A stretch of DNA of 64,000 nucleotides. Origin: Saxibacter everestensis (GTDB taxonomy: Bacteria > Actinomycetota > Actinomycetes > Actinomycetales > Brevibacteriaceae). Made by a program: the position numbers and the translations under genes. Shown one piece after another: positions 26,948 to 35,513 of the stretch. Position 1 is the stretch's first letter, and each line of letters starts with the position of its first letter. Under the pieces are notes generated by a model that saw nothing but the letters and a program-made list of their open reading frames with translations, did no database searches and was not told the DNA's origin. The stretch is from assembly GCF_025787225.1 (NCBI RefSeq), contig NZ_CP090958.1:897856-961855 (forward strand), written 5' to 3'.

Positions 26948-28267
26948 ATGCTGACAGTTCAGGGCGGGACTCCGCTTCGCGGCACCGTGAGTGTGCGCGG
27001 TGCCAAAAATCTGGTGCCAAAGGCAATGGTGGCTTCGCTACTCGGCTCAGAACCGAGTGTGTTGCGAAATGTGCCAGGAATTCGCGATGTCGATGTCGTC
27101 CGGGGCCTGCTCGAGCTGCACGGCGCAACGGTTTCCTCCGGCCCGGATGCGGGCAACCCGGATGGCGAACTGGTCGTTGACCCGCGCAACGTTGAGTCCG
27201 CTCACGTCGCCGACATCGACGCGCACGCCGGTTCCAGCCGGATCCCGATCCTGTTTTGCGGGCCGCTGCTGCACCGGCTCGGCGAGGCATTCATCCCGGA
27301 TCTCGGCGGTTGCCGGATCGGCGATCGGCCGATCAACTACCACCTCGATGTGCTCCGGAGCTTCGGCGCCACGGTCGACAAGCTGGACTCGGGTATTCAC
27401 ATCTACACCCGGGACAGGCTCCGCGGCACGAAGGTGCAGTTGCCATATCCCAGCGTCGGTACCACGGAACAGGTCCTGCTGACAGCGGTATGCGCCGAGG
27501 GCCTGACTGAACTCACCGGCGCGGCCATCGAACCCGAAATCATGGATCTGATCGCGATCCTGCAGAAGATGGGCGCGATCATCAGCGTCGACACCGACCG
27601 GGTGATCCGGATCGAGGGCGTCGAGAAGCTTGGCGGCTACGTTCACCGTGCATTGCCGGACCGGATGGAAACCGGTTCCTGGGCATCTGCCGCATTGGCG
27701 ACCCGGGGCGAGATCTACGTGCGCGGCGCCAACCAGCCGGACATGATGACCTACCTCAACGTCTTTCGCCGGATCGGTGGCGAATTCGATGTCGACGAAG
27801 ATGGCATCCTGTTCCGGCATCCGGGCGGCGACCTGAATTCCCTCGTGCTGGAGACAGACGTCCATCCTGGTTTCATGACTGACTGGCAGCAGCCGCTCGT
27901 CGTTGCGCTGACCCAGGCCCGCGGACTCTCGATCATTCACGAGACTGTCTACGAGAACCGGTTTGGTTTCACCGAGGCGCTCGGCAGGATGGGCGCCGTC
28001 ATCCAGGTGTACAAGGAATGCCTCGGCGGCATCCCCTGCCGGTTCGGCCAGCGCAACTTCAACCATTCGGCCGTCGTCTCCGGTCCGGCAAAGCTGCATG
28101 GCACTGACATAGTGGTGCCCGATCTGCGTGGCGGCTTCAGCCACCTGATCGCCGCGCTTGCCGCCGAAGGCGAATCGACCGTGCAGGGCATCGAGCTGAT
28201 CAACCGCGGTTACGAGAACTTCATGGAAAAGCTGAACGCACTCGGCGCGAACGTCACCCTTTCATGA
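26948..28267 (+). CDS. murA: UDP-N-acetylglucosamine 1-carboxyvinyltransferase
   Basis: First committed step of peptidoglycan precursor synthesis, transferring enolpyruvate from PEP to UDP-GlcNAc. The N-terminal GAKNLVPKAMVASLL, the active-site Cys in LGGCRIGDRP (about residue 120; Cys, hence fosfomycin-sensitive type) and TDWQQPLVVALTQA are present. 439 residues, slightly longer than E. coli. First gene of a murA-plsC-gpsA operon, with the next start overlapping its stop (ATGA). Confidence 0.95.
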   Translation: MLTVQGGTPLRGTVSVRGAKNLVPKAMVASLLGSEPSVLRNVPGIRDVDVVRGLLELHGATVSSGPDAGNPDGELVVDPRNVESAHVADIDAHAGSSRIPILFCGPLLHRLGEAFIPDLGGCRIGDRPINYHLDVLRSFGATVDKLDSGIHIYTRDRLRGTKVQLPYPSVGTTEQVLLTAVCAEGLTELTGAAIEPEIMDLIAILQKMGAIISVDTDRVIRIEGVEKLGGYVHRALPDRMETGSWASAALATRGEIYVRGANQPDMMTYLNVFRRIGGEFDVDEDGILFRHPGGDLNSLVLETDVHPGFMTDWQQPLVVALTQARGLSIIHETVYENRFGFTEALGRMGAVIQVYKECLGGIPCRFGQRNFNHSAVVSGPAKLHGTDIVVPDLRGGFSHLIAALAAEGESTVQGIELINRGYENFMEKLNALGANVTLS

Positions 28268-28971
28268 CCGACGCTCACGACCCCGGCGTTGATCTGCTGG
28301 CCAATGCGCTGCGCCCGGTCATCAACATCATGGCGCGGCACAAGTGGATGGGCCTGGAGAACATCCCCGCTTCCGGCCCGGCCATCGTCTGCCCGAATCA
28401 CCTGAGCCACGTCGACCCGATCCTGATCGGCCATTACCTGTACAACAGCGGACGGCTGCCGTACTTTCTGGCGAAGTCATCGCTGTTCAAGTTCCGGCCG
28501 GCCGGCTGGGCGCTGACCCGCGGTGGGCAGATTCCGGTATTGCGCGACACCCGGGACGCCTCGAAGGCGCTCACGTTCGCCAGGCAGGCGATTGCCGAGG
28601 GCAAACTGGTGGTCATCTATCCCGAGGGAACACTCACCCGGGACCCGGAGCTCTGGCCGATGCGAGGCAGGACCGGTGCCGCCCGGCTGGCGTTGGAAAC
28701 CGGCGCTCCTGTCATCCCGATGGCGCACTGGGGGATCCAGAAGGTGCTGGCGCCCTACTCCAAAGCGCCCAAGATCTTTCCGCGACGACAGTTCACGGTG
28801 ACAGCTGGCAAGCCGGTCGACCTTTCGGCCTATGCCGATCGTTCGCTCGACGGCGGAACACTGCGGGAGGCGACGAGTACCATCCAGGATGCGACCGTCG
28901 AACTACTTGCGAAGCTTCGGGGCGAGACTCCGCCGGAACGTCGTTTTGTTTACAGAGGAGCCAAACCGTGA
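28264..28971 (+). CDS. 1-acyl-sn-glycerol-3-phosphate acyltransferase family protein
   Basis: PlsC-type acyltransferase of phospholipid synthesis. HX4D catalytic motif in NHLSHVDPI (about residues 44-52), FAKSSLFKF, and the substrate motif YPEGTLTRD (about 120). 235 residues. ATG overlaps the murA stop by 4 nt, and its own stop overlaps the gpsA GTG. Being beside gpsA, which makes sn-glycerol-3-phosphate, supports the lipid role. Confidence 0.93.
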   Translation: MTDAHDPGVDLLANALRPVINIMARHKWMGLENIPASGPAIVCPNHLSHVDPILIGHYLYNSGRLPYFLAKSSLFKFRPAGWALTRGGQIPVLRDTRDASKALTFARQAIAEGKLVVIYPEGTLTRDPELWPMRGRTGAARLALETGAPVIPMAHWGIQKVLAPYSKAPKIFPRRQFTVTAGKPVDLSAYADRSLDGGTLREATSTIQDATVELLAKLRGETPPERRFVYRGAKP

Positions 28972-29993
28972 GCGTGTCAGTACCCGAAGCCGACCTCGAC
29001 GTAGCCGTGATGGGCTGCGGCAGCTGGGGGACAACCTTCGCCCAGGTCGTCGCCCATGCCGGTCACAACGTGATGATGTGGGGCCGGCGTCAGGAAGTTG
29101 TCGACGAAATCAACACTCGTCACCAGAACTCCGACTATCTCGGCGATATCGCGCTGTCCGACCGGATCCGTGCCACGACGGATCCTTCGGAGGCGCTCGC
29201 GGGCCGGCCGATCGTCATTCTAGCCGTGCCCGCGCAGTCCCTGCGGGCGCAGCTCGAGATCTGGAAACCCCAGCTTCGCCACGACGCAATTCTGGTCAGC
29301 CTGATGAAGGGGGTCGAGCGGGGCACCCATCTGCGGATGAGCCAGGTGATCGTAGAAGCGACCGGCTGGCCCGAGGAGCAGGTCGCCGTCGTCTCCGGCC
29401 CCAATCTCGCAATGGAGATCGCCCAGCGTCAGCCGTGTGCGACGGTCGTCGCCTCGAGAAGCGAGGCGACCGCTGAGCTGCTTGCGCACGCGACCGCCAA
29501 CTCATACTTCCGGCCGTACACCAACACCGATGTGATCGGTGTTGAGCTTGGCGGGGCGGTGAAGAACGTGATCGCGCTGGCCTGCGGAATTGCCGAAGGC
29601 CGGGGCCTTGGCGATAACAGCAAGGCTTCGCTGATAACCCGCGGCCTTGCCGAGACCACGCGTCTGGCTGTCGCAATGGGCGCCGACCCGCAGACCATGT
29701 CCGGCCTGGCGGGCCTTGGCGACCTGGTGGCCACCTGCGCCTCGCCGTTGTCGCGCAACCATTCGGTGGGCGTGCTGCTCGGCAAGGGCCTAAGCCTCGA
29801 GGAAGTTGTCGCGAAGACCAAGCAGACTGCCGAAGGCGTCAAGTCGTCCGCCGCCATTTTGCAGCTGGCCGCGAGTGTTGGCGCGGACATGCCGATAACG
29901 GAGGCCGTTGTCGCGGTTATCGCCGGCAAACTGTCGGTCGAGGACCTCGCCGATCTGCTGTTGTCCCGCGCCCGGAAATCCGAGAACAAATAG
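28968..29993 (+). CDS. gpsA: Glycerol-3-phosphate dehydrogenase [NAD(P)+]
   Basis: Reduces dihydroxyacetone phosphate to sn-glycerol-3-phosphate for phospholipids. Nucleotide site VMGCGSWGTTFAQV (about 14-27), SGPNLAMEIA, the catalytic Lys in GGAVKNVIALACGIAEG, and GLAGLGDLVATC. GTG 28968 is chosen by GAGGAG 7 nt upstream and the GTGA overlap with the preceding stop. 341 residues, normal. No ddl directly downstream, unlike many relatives; ddl is 2.7 kb away after an insertion of unrelated genes. Confidence 0.96.
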   Translation: MSVSVPEADLDVAVMGCGSWGTTFAQVVAHAGHNVMMWGRRQEVVDEINTRHQNSDYLGDIALSDRIRATTDPSEALAGRPIVILAVPAQSLRAQLEIWKPQLRHDAILVSLMKGVERGTHLRMSQVIVEATGWPEEQVAVVSGPNLAMEIAQRQPCATVVASRSEATAELLAHATANSYFRPYTNTDVIGVELGGAVKNVIALACGIAEGRGLGDNSKASLITRGLAETTRLAVAMGADPQTMSGLAGLGDLVATCASPLSRNHSVGVLLGKGLSLEEVVAKTKQTAEGVKSSAAILQLAASVGADMPITEAVVAVIAGKLSVEDLADLLLSRARKSENK

Positions 29994-30088
29994 CTGCATC
30001 CAGCCCGCGTTGCGAAACGTGGACAGTGAAACGTGGACAATCCCGGAACAAGTCAGGAATCGAGAAGCGCCGTAGGCTGAACGGCGGC

Positions 30089-30094
30089 TAGTCT
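30089..30094 (+). promoter_or_regulatory. -10 hexamer of a leaderless promoter before a short upstream ORF
   Basis: TAGTCT, 7 nt, then ATG 30102 of a 13-codon ORF ending at 30143 inside the next gene's first codons. Confidence 0.45.
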
Positions 30095-30101
30095 GGCTGC
30101 C

Positions 30102-30143
30102 ATGGAGATCACGACCCACGTCCGGGAGCGGTGCAATGGCTGA
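30102..30143 (+). CDS. Short upstream ORF overlapping the YdeI-like gene
   Basis: Thirteen codons (MEITTHVRERCNG) with a leaderless -10 placed 7 nt upstream. Its TGA (30141-30143) lies just past the next ATG (30136), a layout suited to translational coupling. No homology; judged by arrangement only. Confidence 0.35.
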   Translation: MEITTHVRERCNG

Positions 30144-30720
30144 GAAAACACTTCAACGAAACGCATCTGATCCGCCGGCGATCGGATTCGAAGGGCACGT
30201 GCAAAGTATCGGCGACCGGACGATAGTGCGGTTCCCCGATGATGCAAGCGCCAGGCTGCCGTCCCGTGGCCAGGTCGCGGTGAAGGCCGTGCTGACTGTC
30301 AAGGCGGCACCGAACGGGCACGCTTTCGACGCAGTTGTCGAACCGGATGGCATGCGGGGTCATTGGCTCGAGGTCGGTAAGAAGTTGCTGAAAGCCCTGA
30401 CACTCGGTGATGGCGACACCGTGTCCATCGAGGTCGAACCGACCAAAGACTGGCCAGAGCCCGACATCCCGGCGGACTTCCAGGCTGCTCTGGCCGACGC
30501 CCCGGATATCACCGAGGAGTGGAAAAGCATCACGCCGATGGCGCGCTGGGAATGGGTGCGCTGGATCAACGCCACGAAGAACGCCGAAACACGCAAGCGA
30601 CGAGTCGAAGTCAGTATCTCGAAACTTCGATCCGGTAAGCGGCGGCCATGCTGCTTCGATCTTGCGGCGTGCACCGACCCCGACCTTTCGAAGAGCGGCA
30701 AACTCGTCGACACTGTGTGA
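30136..30720 (+). CDS. YdeI/OmpD-associated (OmdA) family protein with DUF1905 domain
   Basis: Two-part protein: DUF1905 beta-rich domain at about residues 15-100 (RTIVRFPDDASARLPSRG, GHWLEVGKKLL) and a helical OmdA segment at about 110-170 (IPADFQAALADAP, WVRWINATKNAETRKRRVE). 194 residues. GGGAG 8 nt before ATG. The C-terminus after the helical region is Cys-containing and basic. The biochemical function of the family is unknown to me. Confidence 0.85.
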   Translation: MAEKTLQRNASDPPAIGFEGHVQSIGDRTIVRFPDDASARLPSRGQVAVKAVLTVKAAPNGHAFDAVVEPDGMRGHWLEVGKKLLKALTLGDGDTVSIEVEPTKDWPEPDIPADFQAALADAPDITEEWKSITPMARWEWVRWINATKNAETRKRRVEVSISKLRSGKRRPCCFDLAACTDPDLSKSGKLVDTV

Positions 30721-30730
30721 AGCACTCCGC

Positions 30731-30762
30731 AGGCCAGCAGGCCAGCAGGCCAGCAGGCCAGC
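30731..30762 (+). repeat. Four copies of an 8-bp tandem repeat
   Basis: AGGCCAGC repeated four times between the convergent YdeI-like and DinB genes. Simple-sequence tract; no function seen. Confidence 0.9.
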
Positions 30763-30772
30763 CGACCCGGGC

Positions 30773-31351
30773 TCAGCCCTTGGCCATTTCCCGTGGGAGC
30801 ATCGGCCAGTCGGCCGGCGGGTCTTCCCCGACGCGCCCGTCGATCGCCTCGCGCAGCAGGTCCATGTGGCCGGTGTGACGGCCGTACTCCTCGATGATGT
30901 CGTGCAGGTGCCGGCGCACGCTGGGGTGCGCCCCCTCGAACTCGAGGTGGCCCGGCTGATCCAGCCCGCCATCGCCCACGAGTTCGCCCAGCCTGGCGCG
31001 GGAGCGACCGACAGCGGCCTCCCAGAGGGCGTAGACCTGCTCCGCCGTCTCGTCGGGATCCACCGTGAACTGCCAGCGCGCTACGTCGTCCTCCGGCGCC
31101 GACATCCAGGTGACCGGCGGCTGACCGGACATCCGCCAGCAGAAGACGTCGTCTTCGCATACCGCCAGGTGCTTGAGGAGGCCGCCCACTGTCAGGTCGG
31201 AGGTGGGCACGGCCCGGGCACGGAGCTGGTCCACGTCGAGGCCGTCCGCCTTCCAGCGGAACGTCGCGCGGAGTCGCTCTAGCGTCCCGGCGAGGTGCTC
31301 CAGGTCGGTGCCGGCTAACGGGGGTTCCCAGGATGGGTCTTGAACAGCCAT
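30773..31351 (-). CDS. DinB family protein (DUF664)
   Basis: Four-helix metal-binding protein of the DinB superfamily, related to mycothiol/bacillithiol transferases. ERLRATFRWKADGLDVDQL, VGGLLKHLAVCEDDVFCW, and EEYGRHTGHMDLLREAIDG supply the expected histidines (HLAV, RHTGHMD). 192 residues, common length. ATG 31351. It is convergent with the YdeI-like gene. Actual substrate, if any, unknown; S-transferase activity is inference from relatives. Confidence 0.88.
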   Translation of the reverse strand: MAVQDPSWEPPLAGTDLEHLAGTLERLRATFRWKADGLDVDQLRARAVPTSDLTVGGLLKHLAVCEDDVFCWRMSGQPPVTWMSAPEDDVARWQFTVDPDETAEQVYALWEAAVGRSRARLGELVGDGGLDQPGHLEFEGAHPSVRRHLHDIIEEYGRHTGHMDLLREAIDGRVGEDPPADWPMLPREMAKG

Positions 31352-31443
31352 GGCGTCTCGTCCTCAGGATGTGGGGTATCTGGTGAGTCCGATAGTAAGC
31401 GCAAGGCCGCCAAGGCGAAATGGGCCGCGTTGTCGCCTGAGGC

Positions 31444-32607
31444 TCAGTCGGACAGCGCCTGATCGATGTCGGCCCAGAGGTCGTCGATATGCTCGATGCC
31501 GGTGCTGATCCGGATTGTTGCGGCCGGCACCGTGCCGGGTTCGCCATGTCGATGCCGACGTTCCCAGCTGCTTTCAACCCCACCGAGGCTTGTCGCGCTC
31601 ACCAGCAGCTTCGCGCGCGAGATCGCGGCATCCGCGCGGGCTACGCGTTCCTGCTCCGAGTCTCCCGCAGGCACGAACGACAGCATGCCACCGAAGTCGG
31701 ACCACAGCGATTTCGCCAGCTGATGCCCGGGATCTGCCGGAAGCGATGGATGGTAGACGTGCGCGACGGCTGGATGCCGGGCCAGGCGGGCTGCCAGCTC
31801 GCTCGCGTTCTGACTGGCCCGATCTAGCCGGACGCCGAGGGTGCGGATGCCGCGTAGTGCGAGCCAGGCCTCCTGCGGGCCCAGAATCGCTCCGCGATGT
31901 GTCCGGTAATCGTGCAGGCGCTCGGCGGTCGCCTCGTCCCGGACTGCGATGGCCCCAGCTACGACGTCGGAATGACCGGAAAGATATTTCGTCACCGAGT
32001 GCACGACCAGGTCGGCTCCGTGCTCCAGCGGTCGGACGAGCAGGGGAGTGGTGAACGTGTTGTCGACCACCAGGGTGCCGCCGCAGTCCTGGGTTATCTT
32101 CGCCAGCGAAGGCAGATCGAGCACCTCGATCATTGGATTCGTGCTGCTCTCGGCCCAGACCATGATCGGTCCTTGACCGGCCGCCTGCTCCACCGTTTGC
32201 CGGGTCTCGGCCAGGTCGGTGAAATCGCAGCTCATGAACGTTATGCCGCGAGTTTCGACGTGATCGCGCATCAGCACAAGCGACCCCGCATACAGGTGGC
32301 GATGCGAGACAACCGTGCCGTGTGCCGGCAGGAGCGACAGGGCGGCATCCATTGCGGCGGTGCCGGAGGAGAACACCAGGGCGTCACGGGCCGATTCCAG
32401 GTCGGCGATAGTCGCCTCGAGATCTTCCCAGTTCGGCTGCGAGGAGCGCGCGTAGGTCCGGCCGGGCGGCTGCTGGGAATCGTGGTCGGCGACGTAGGTC
32501 GACGACATGGTGAGCGGGGACACGACCGGTGCGTCTGGGACTTTCGCCGGGCGCCCGGCGACGACGGTCCGGGTGTACAGGCTGGAACCGGCTGCGATGT
32601 GGGTCAT
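31444..32607 (-). CDS. Trans-sulfuration family PLP enzyme (cystathionine gamma-lyase/synthase-like)
   Basis: Fold-type I gamma-family enzyme acting on cystathionine, O-acylhomoserine or methionine-like substrates. The PLP lysine is in [32 protein letters not shown] and [23 protein letters not shown] are family signatures. ATG 32607 (387 residues) is preferred to GTG 32616. It ends with SCS-type [14 protein letters not shown], where lyase and synthase subgroups differ; I cannot separate them. Divergent from ddl with a 65-nt gap. Confidence 0.9.
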   Translation of the reverse strand: MTHIAAGSSLYTRTVVAGRPAKVPDAPVVSPLTMSSTYVADHDSQQPPGRTYARSSQPNWEDLEATIADLESARDALVFSSGTAAMDAALSLLPAHGTVVSHRHLYAGSLVLMRDHVETRGITFMSCDFTDLAETRQTVEQAAGQGPIMVWAESSTNPMIEVLDLPSLAKITQDCGGTLVVDNTFTTPLLVRPLEHGADLVVHSVTKYLSGHSDVVAGAIAVRDEATAERLHDYRTHRGAILGPQEAWLALRGIRTLGVRLDRASQNASELAARLARHPAVAHVYHPSLPADPGHQLAKSLWSDFGGMLSFVPAGDSEQERVARADAAISRAKLLVSATSLGGVESSWERRHRHGEPGTVPAATIRISTGIEHIDDLWADIDQALSD

Positions 32608-32672
32608 GAAAATCACCGTACTCGACCGGGAAATGCGCGGCCTCGGGCAGGTTCCCTATAAGCTTGCCGGTG

Positions 32673-33809
32673 ATGAATACCGAGCATGAGATGCCCCAGC
32701 CGCAAAGCCGCAAACCACGAGTGGCCGTGATATTCGGCGGCCGTTCCAGTGAGCACTCGGTCAGCTGCGCGACAGCCGCCGGAGTGCTGGGTGCGATTGA
32801 TCGCGAGCGTTATGACGTCGTTCCGCTGGGCATCACCCGGCAGGGGCAGTGGGTCAGGGGAAGCGATGCGTCCCGGTACGTCCTTGAGGCCGCCAACCTG
32901 CCGGAGGTCGACGGCTCGGAATCCTCGATCGTGCCGCCGCTGTCCACAACGTCTGCGCAGCTGGTGGAGCTCACCCCGGGCCATGTCCCGCAGGAGCTCG
33001 GCGCCGTCGACGTCGTATTCCCGTTGCTGCACGGACCGTACGGTGAGGACGGCACGCTGCAGGGAATGCTGGAACTCAGCGACACCAGGTATGTCGGCGC
33101 AGGTGTTTTCGCCTCGGCAGCCAGCATGGACAAGCACTACATGAAGGTCGTCCTCGAGGGGGCCGGTATCCCGGTCGGGCCCTACACGGTGATCACCGAC
33201 CGGCAGTGGCGCACCGACCCGGAATCGGCAACCAAGCGCGCGCTCGCCCTGGGCTTCCCGCTCTTCGTCAAGCCTGCGCGGGCCGGCTCGAGTATCGGGA
33301 TCAGCAAGGTCGAATCGGCCAAAGACCTCGCGGCGGCGATCGAGCAGGCTCGTGAACACGATCGAAAAGTCATTGTTGAAGCGGGGATCGTCGGCCGGGA
33401 AATCGAGTGCGGCGTCCTGCAGGGATTCGGCGACGCTCCTCCGGAGGCCTCGAAGCTCGGGGAGATCGTCGTTGACGCGGCGACGGCGTTCTATGACTTC
33501 GATTCCAAGTACCTCGATGAGGGCAACGTTGAACTCCGTTGCCCGGCCGACCTGCCGGACGACATCACGGCGCGCGTGCAGGAGCTGGCAGCTCAGACAT
33601 TCGACGCCGTTGGCGCGGAGGGGCTGGCCAGGGTCGACGTCTTCGTGACCGATGACGGTTCGGTGATTGTTAACGAACTCAACACCATGCCTGGATTCAC
33701 GCCGTTCTCGATGTTTCCCCGGGTGTGGCAGGCGTCGGGACTCGACTATCCCGAGCTCGTCGACCGGCTGATCCAACTGGCCCTCAGCCGGCCCATCGGG
33801 TTGCGCTAG
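32673..33809 (+). CDS. ddl: D-alanine--D-alanine ligase
   Basis: ATP-grasp ligase making D-Ala-D-Ala for peptidoglycan. VIFGGRSSEHSVSCATA (about 19-35), LHGPYGEDGTLQGML, PARAGSSIGISKV and NELNTMPGFTPFSMFP are diagnostic. ATG 32673 is chosen over the TTG 32664. A TATAAG/TAAGCT hexamer ends 8-10 nt upstream with no ribosome site, so the mRNA may be leaderless (GTG 32670 is an in-frame alternative). 378 residues, usual for actinobacteria. Confidence 0.95.
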   Translation: MNTEHEMPQPQSRKPRVAVIFGGRSSEHSVSCATAAGVLGAIDRERYDVVPLGITRQGQWVRGSDASRYVLEAANLPEVDGSESSIVPPLSTTSAQLVELTPGHVPQELGAVDVVFPLLHGPYGEDGTLQGMLELSDTRYVGAGVFASAASMDKHYMKVVLEGAGIPVGPYTVITDRQWRTDPESATKRALALGFPLFVKPARAGSSIGISKVESAKDLAAAIEQAREHDRKVIVEAGIVGREIECGVLQGFGDAPPEASKLGEIVVDAATAFYDFDSKYLDEGNVELRCPADLPDDITARVQELAAQTFDAVGAEGLARVDVFVTDDGSVIVNELNTMPGFTPFSMFPRVWQASGLDYPELVDRLIQLALSRPIGLR

Positions 33810-33844
33810 GCAGTTGGAAGCTGGATCGACGTCGGCCAGTGCCG

Positions 33845-34315
33845 TTACGGCGCCGGGTCGGCGTCCTGCGTGCCGACGCACGCGCCGGTTTTCGGCAGGT
33901 TCGCGACGGCCGGCGTAACGCTGTTCAGCACGCTCTGTCCCGAGGTGTCGGTGGTCGAGATCAGCACCTCGACCGCGGGGGTGCGGCCATAGCTGGTGAA
34001 CCGCCAGTGATCTCCCTCGTCTTCTGAGAGCCAGTCGACATCGTTGACCGATACGCAGGGGGTTGTGGTTGGGCCGGGGGGCTTGAGCCCGCAGCGCAGC
34101 ACAGCGACCGTGGGATCTCCCCAGGCGGCAGTGGCCTGGGACGTCGTGTCACGCAGTGCATTGCCGCCAAGGTCCTGGGGCAACTGAATCATTACCTTCG
34201 CGCACGCTGGGTCGGCAGCGTTCGTTGCCGGATTCACATTGACCACGTCGGAACACCCGGCCAGGGCAGCCAGGCCGGCGAGCAGGACTGCGGGAATACG
34301 GAAGGAACGTGCCAC
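33845..34315 (-). CDS. DUF3515 lipoprotein
   Basis: Secreted protein with N-terminal signal (PAVLLAGLAALAGC, lipobox LAGC) and the DUF3515 body: CAKVMIQLPQDLGG, WGDPTVAVLRCG, DWLSEDEGDHWRFTSYGRTPAVEVLI. GTG 34315 is taken because the longer frame to 34396 runs into the tandem repeats and would bury the signal peptide. About 156 residues. Found next to ddl and thiL in many actinobacteria. Function unknown; four cysteines besides the lipid-anchored one could form disulfides. Confidence 0.88.
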   Translation of the reverse strand: MARSFRIPAVLLAGLAALAGCSDVVNVNPATNAADPACAKVMIQLPQDLGGNALRDTTSQATAAWGDPTVAVLRCGLKPPGPTTTPCVSVNDVDWLSEDEGDHWRFTSYGRTPAVEVLISTTDTSGQSVLNSVTPAVANLPKTGACVGTQDADPAP

Positions 34316-34331
34316 TCCTGCACGGTATAAC

Positions 34332-34488
34332 GACAGTGTGCGACGGACATAAACGGCAGTGGCCGGCAGACATAAACGGCAGTGGCCGGCGGGCATAAAC
34401 GACGGTGCGCAGCGCGCATAACGCTGGCACGCAGGGTCCTAACCGGCGGCACGCAGGGGGCGAACCGGCGGCATGTCGGCGGGATAGG
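34332..34488. repeat. Array of about seven degenerate 21-23-bp tandem repeats
   Basis: Units at 34332-34354, 34355-34377, 34378-34400, 34401-34422, 34423-34443, 34444-34465 and 34466-34488. Units two and three differ at two positions; identity decays to the right. The first three end in CATAAAC and carry CAGTG near the start. The array fills the gap between the divergent DUF3515 and thiL genes. No spacers, so not CRISPR. Confidence 0.85.
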
Positions 34489-34535
34489 TAAAACTAAGGG
34501 TGAACAACCACGAGTAGGAGGGTCAGTCTAAGTCC

Positions 34536-35513
34536 ATGGTGAGCTGCGCCGAGCTGGGAGAAGACGGGGTGCTGAGCCGGATCCTCCCATTGCTGACCTC
34601 TCGCGGCCCGGTGGTCCTGGGGCCCGGAGACGATGCTGCCGTGCTGACCGTAGCCGGAGACCTGGTGGTCACCGCCGACGCGCTGGTTGAAAATCACGAC
34701 TTCGTCGTTCGTTGGTCCAGTGGTGAGGACGTCGGGCACAAGGCCGCGGCACAGAACCTGGCGGACGTCGCAGCGATGGGGGCGCGGCCGGTCGGCCTGC
34801 TGGTTTCGCTGGCAGTGCCGGAACTGACCGACATTTCCTGGCTTGAGGGTCTGGCCCGCGGCCTGGATGCCGAATGCGCGCAGCTCGATACCTCCGTTGC
34901 GGGCGGAGACCTCTCGGGTGCGGAACAGATCATGGTGTCGATAACGGCCTTCGGCCAGCTGGAGGGCCGGCAACCGGTACGCCGGGACGGCGCGCGGCCA
35001 GGCGACGTCGTTGCACTTGCCGGTACCGTCGGGCTGGCTGCCGCAGGGCTCGACCTGCTGGTCGATGACGCCGAGCAGCACCGGGCCGACCCTGCGCTTG
35101 CCGGGCTGATCATGGCCCAATTGCGTCCCGAACCGCCCTACCTGTCCGGCGTTGCCGCAGCCGAAGCCGGGGCGTCGGCGATGCTCGACGTTTCCGACGG
35201 TCTGGTCAAGGACGCCTCGCGGATCGCTCGCGCCAGCGGCGTCCGGCTGGAGATCCATGATGCCTTCGTCGACCTGGCCGAACGCCTCGCCCCAGCCGCG
35301 AAGGTGCTGGGCGCCCCCGCACTGAAGTGGCTGCACGGCGGCGGGGAAGACCACGGCCTGCTTGCCTGCTTCCCGCCCGACGTGCCCCTGCCGGAAGGCT
35401 TCCGCGAAATCGGCACCGTGCTCAGTGCGTCGGAGGCTGGCCCCGGCGTCACGTTCAACGGGAGCCCAAGCCGGTTCAACGCCGGCTGGCAGCACTTCGC
35501 GGGTGGACAATGA
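34536..35513 (+). CDS. thiL: Thiamine-monophosphate kinase
   Basis: ATP-dependent phosphorylation of thiamine monophosphate to the diphosphate cofactor. N-terminal ELGEDGVLSRILPLL, Mg-binding LGPGDDAAVL (about 29-38), AAAQNLADVAAMGARPVG and AGGDLSGAEQIMVS, with MLDVSDGLVKDASRIA near 210, are diagnostic. 325 residues. AGGAGGG lies 13 nt before the ATG, rather far. Start of a tightly packed run thiL-fakA-recG in which successive genes overlap by 4 nt. Confidence 0.95.
   Translation: MVSCAELGEDGVLSRILPLLTSRGPVVLGPGDDAAVLTVAGDLVVTADALVENHDFVVRWSSGEDVGHKAAAQNLADVAAMGARPVGLLVSLAVPELTDISWLEGLARGLDAECAQLDTSVAGGDLSGAEQIMVSITAFGQLEGRQPVRRDGARPGDVVALAGTVGLAAAGLDLLVDDAEQHRADPALAGLIMAQLRPEPPYLSGVAAAEAGASAMLDVSDGLVKDASRIARASGVRLEIHDAFVDLAERLAPAAKVLGAPALKWLHGGGEDHGLLACFPPDVPLPEGFREIGTVLSASEAGPGVTFNGSPSRFNAGWQHFAGGQ

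Noticed and set aside
34332-34488. The tandem array was considered as a CRISPR array.
   Set aside because: The units abut with no unique spacers, and there are no cas genes in the window.
34489-34535. A TPP riboswitch before thiL.
   Set aside because: The short region lacks the CUGAGA and related conserved segments, and it is too short.
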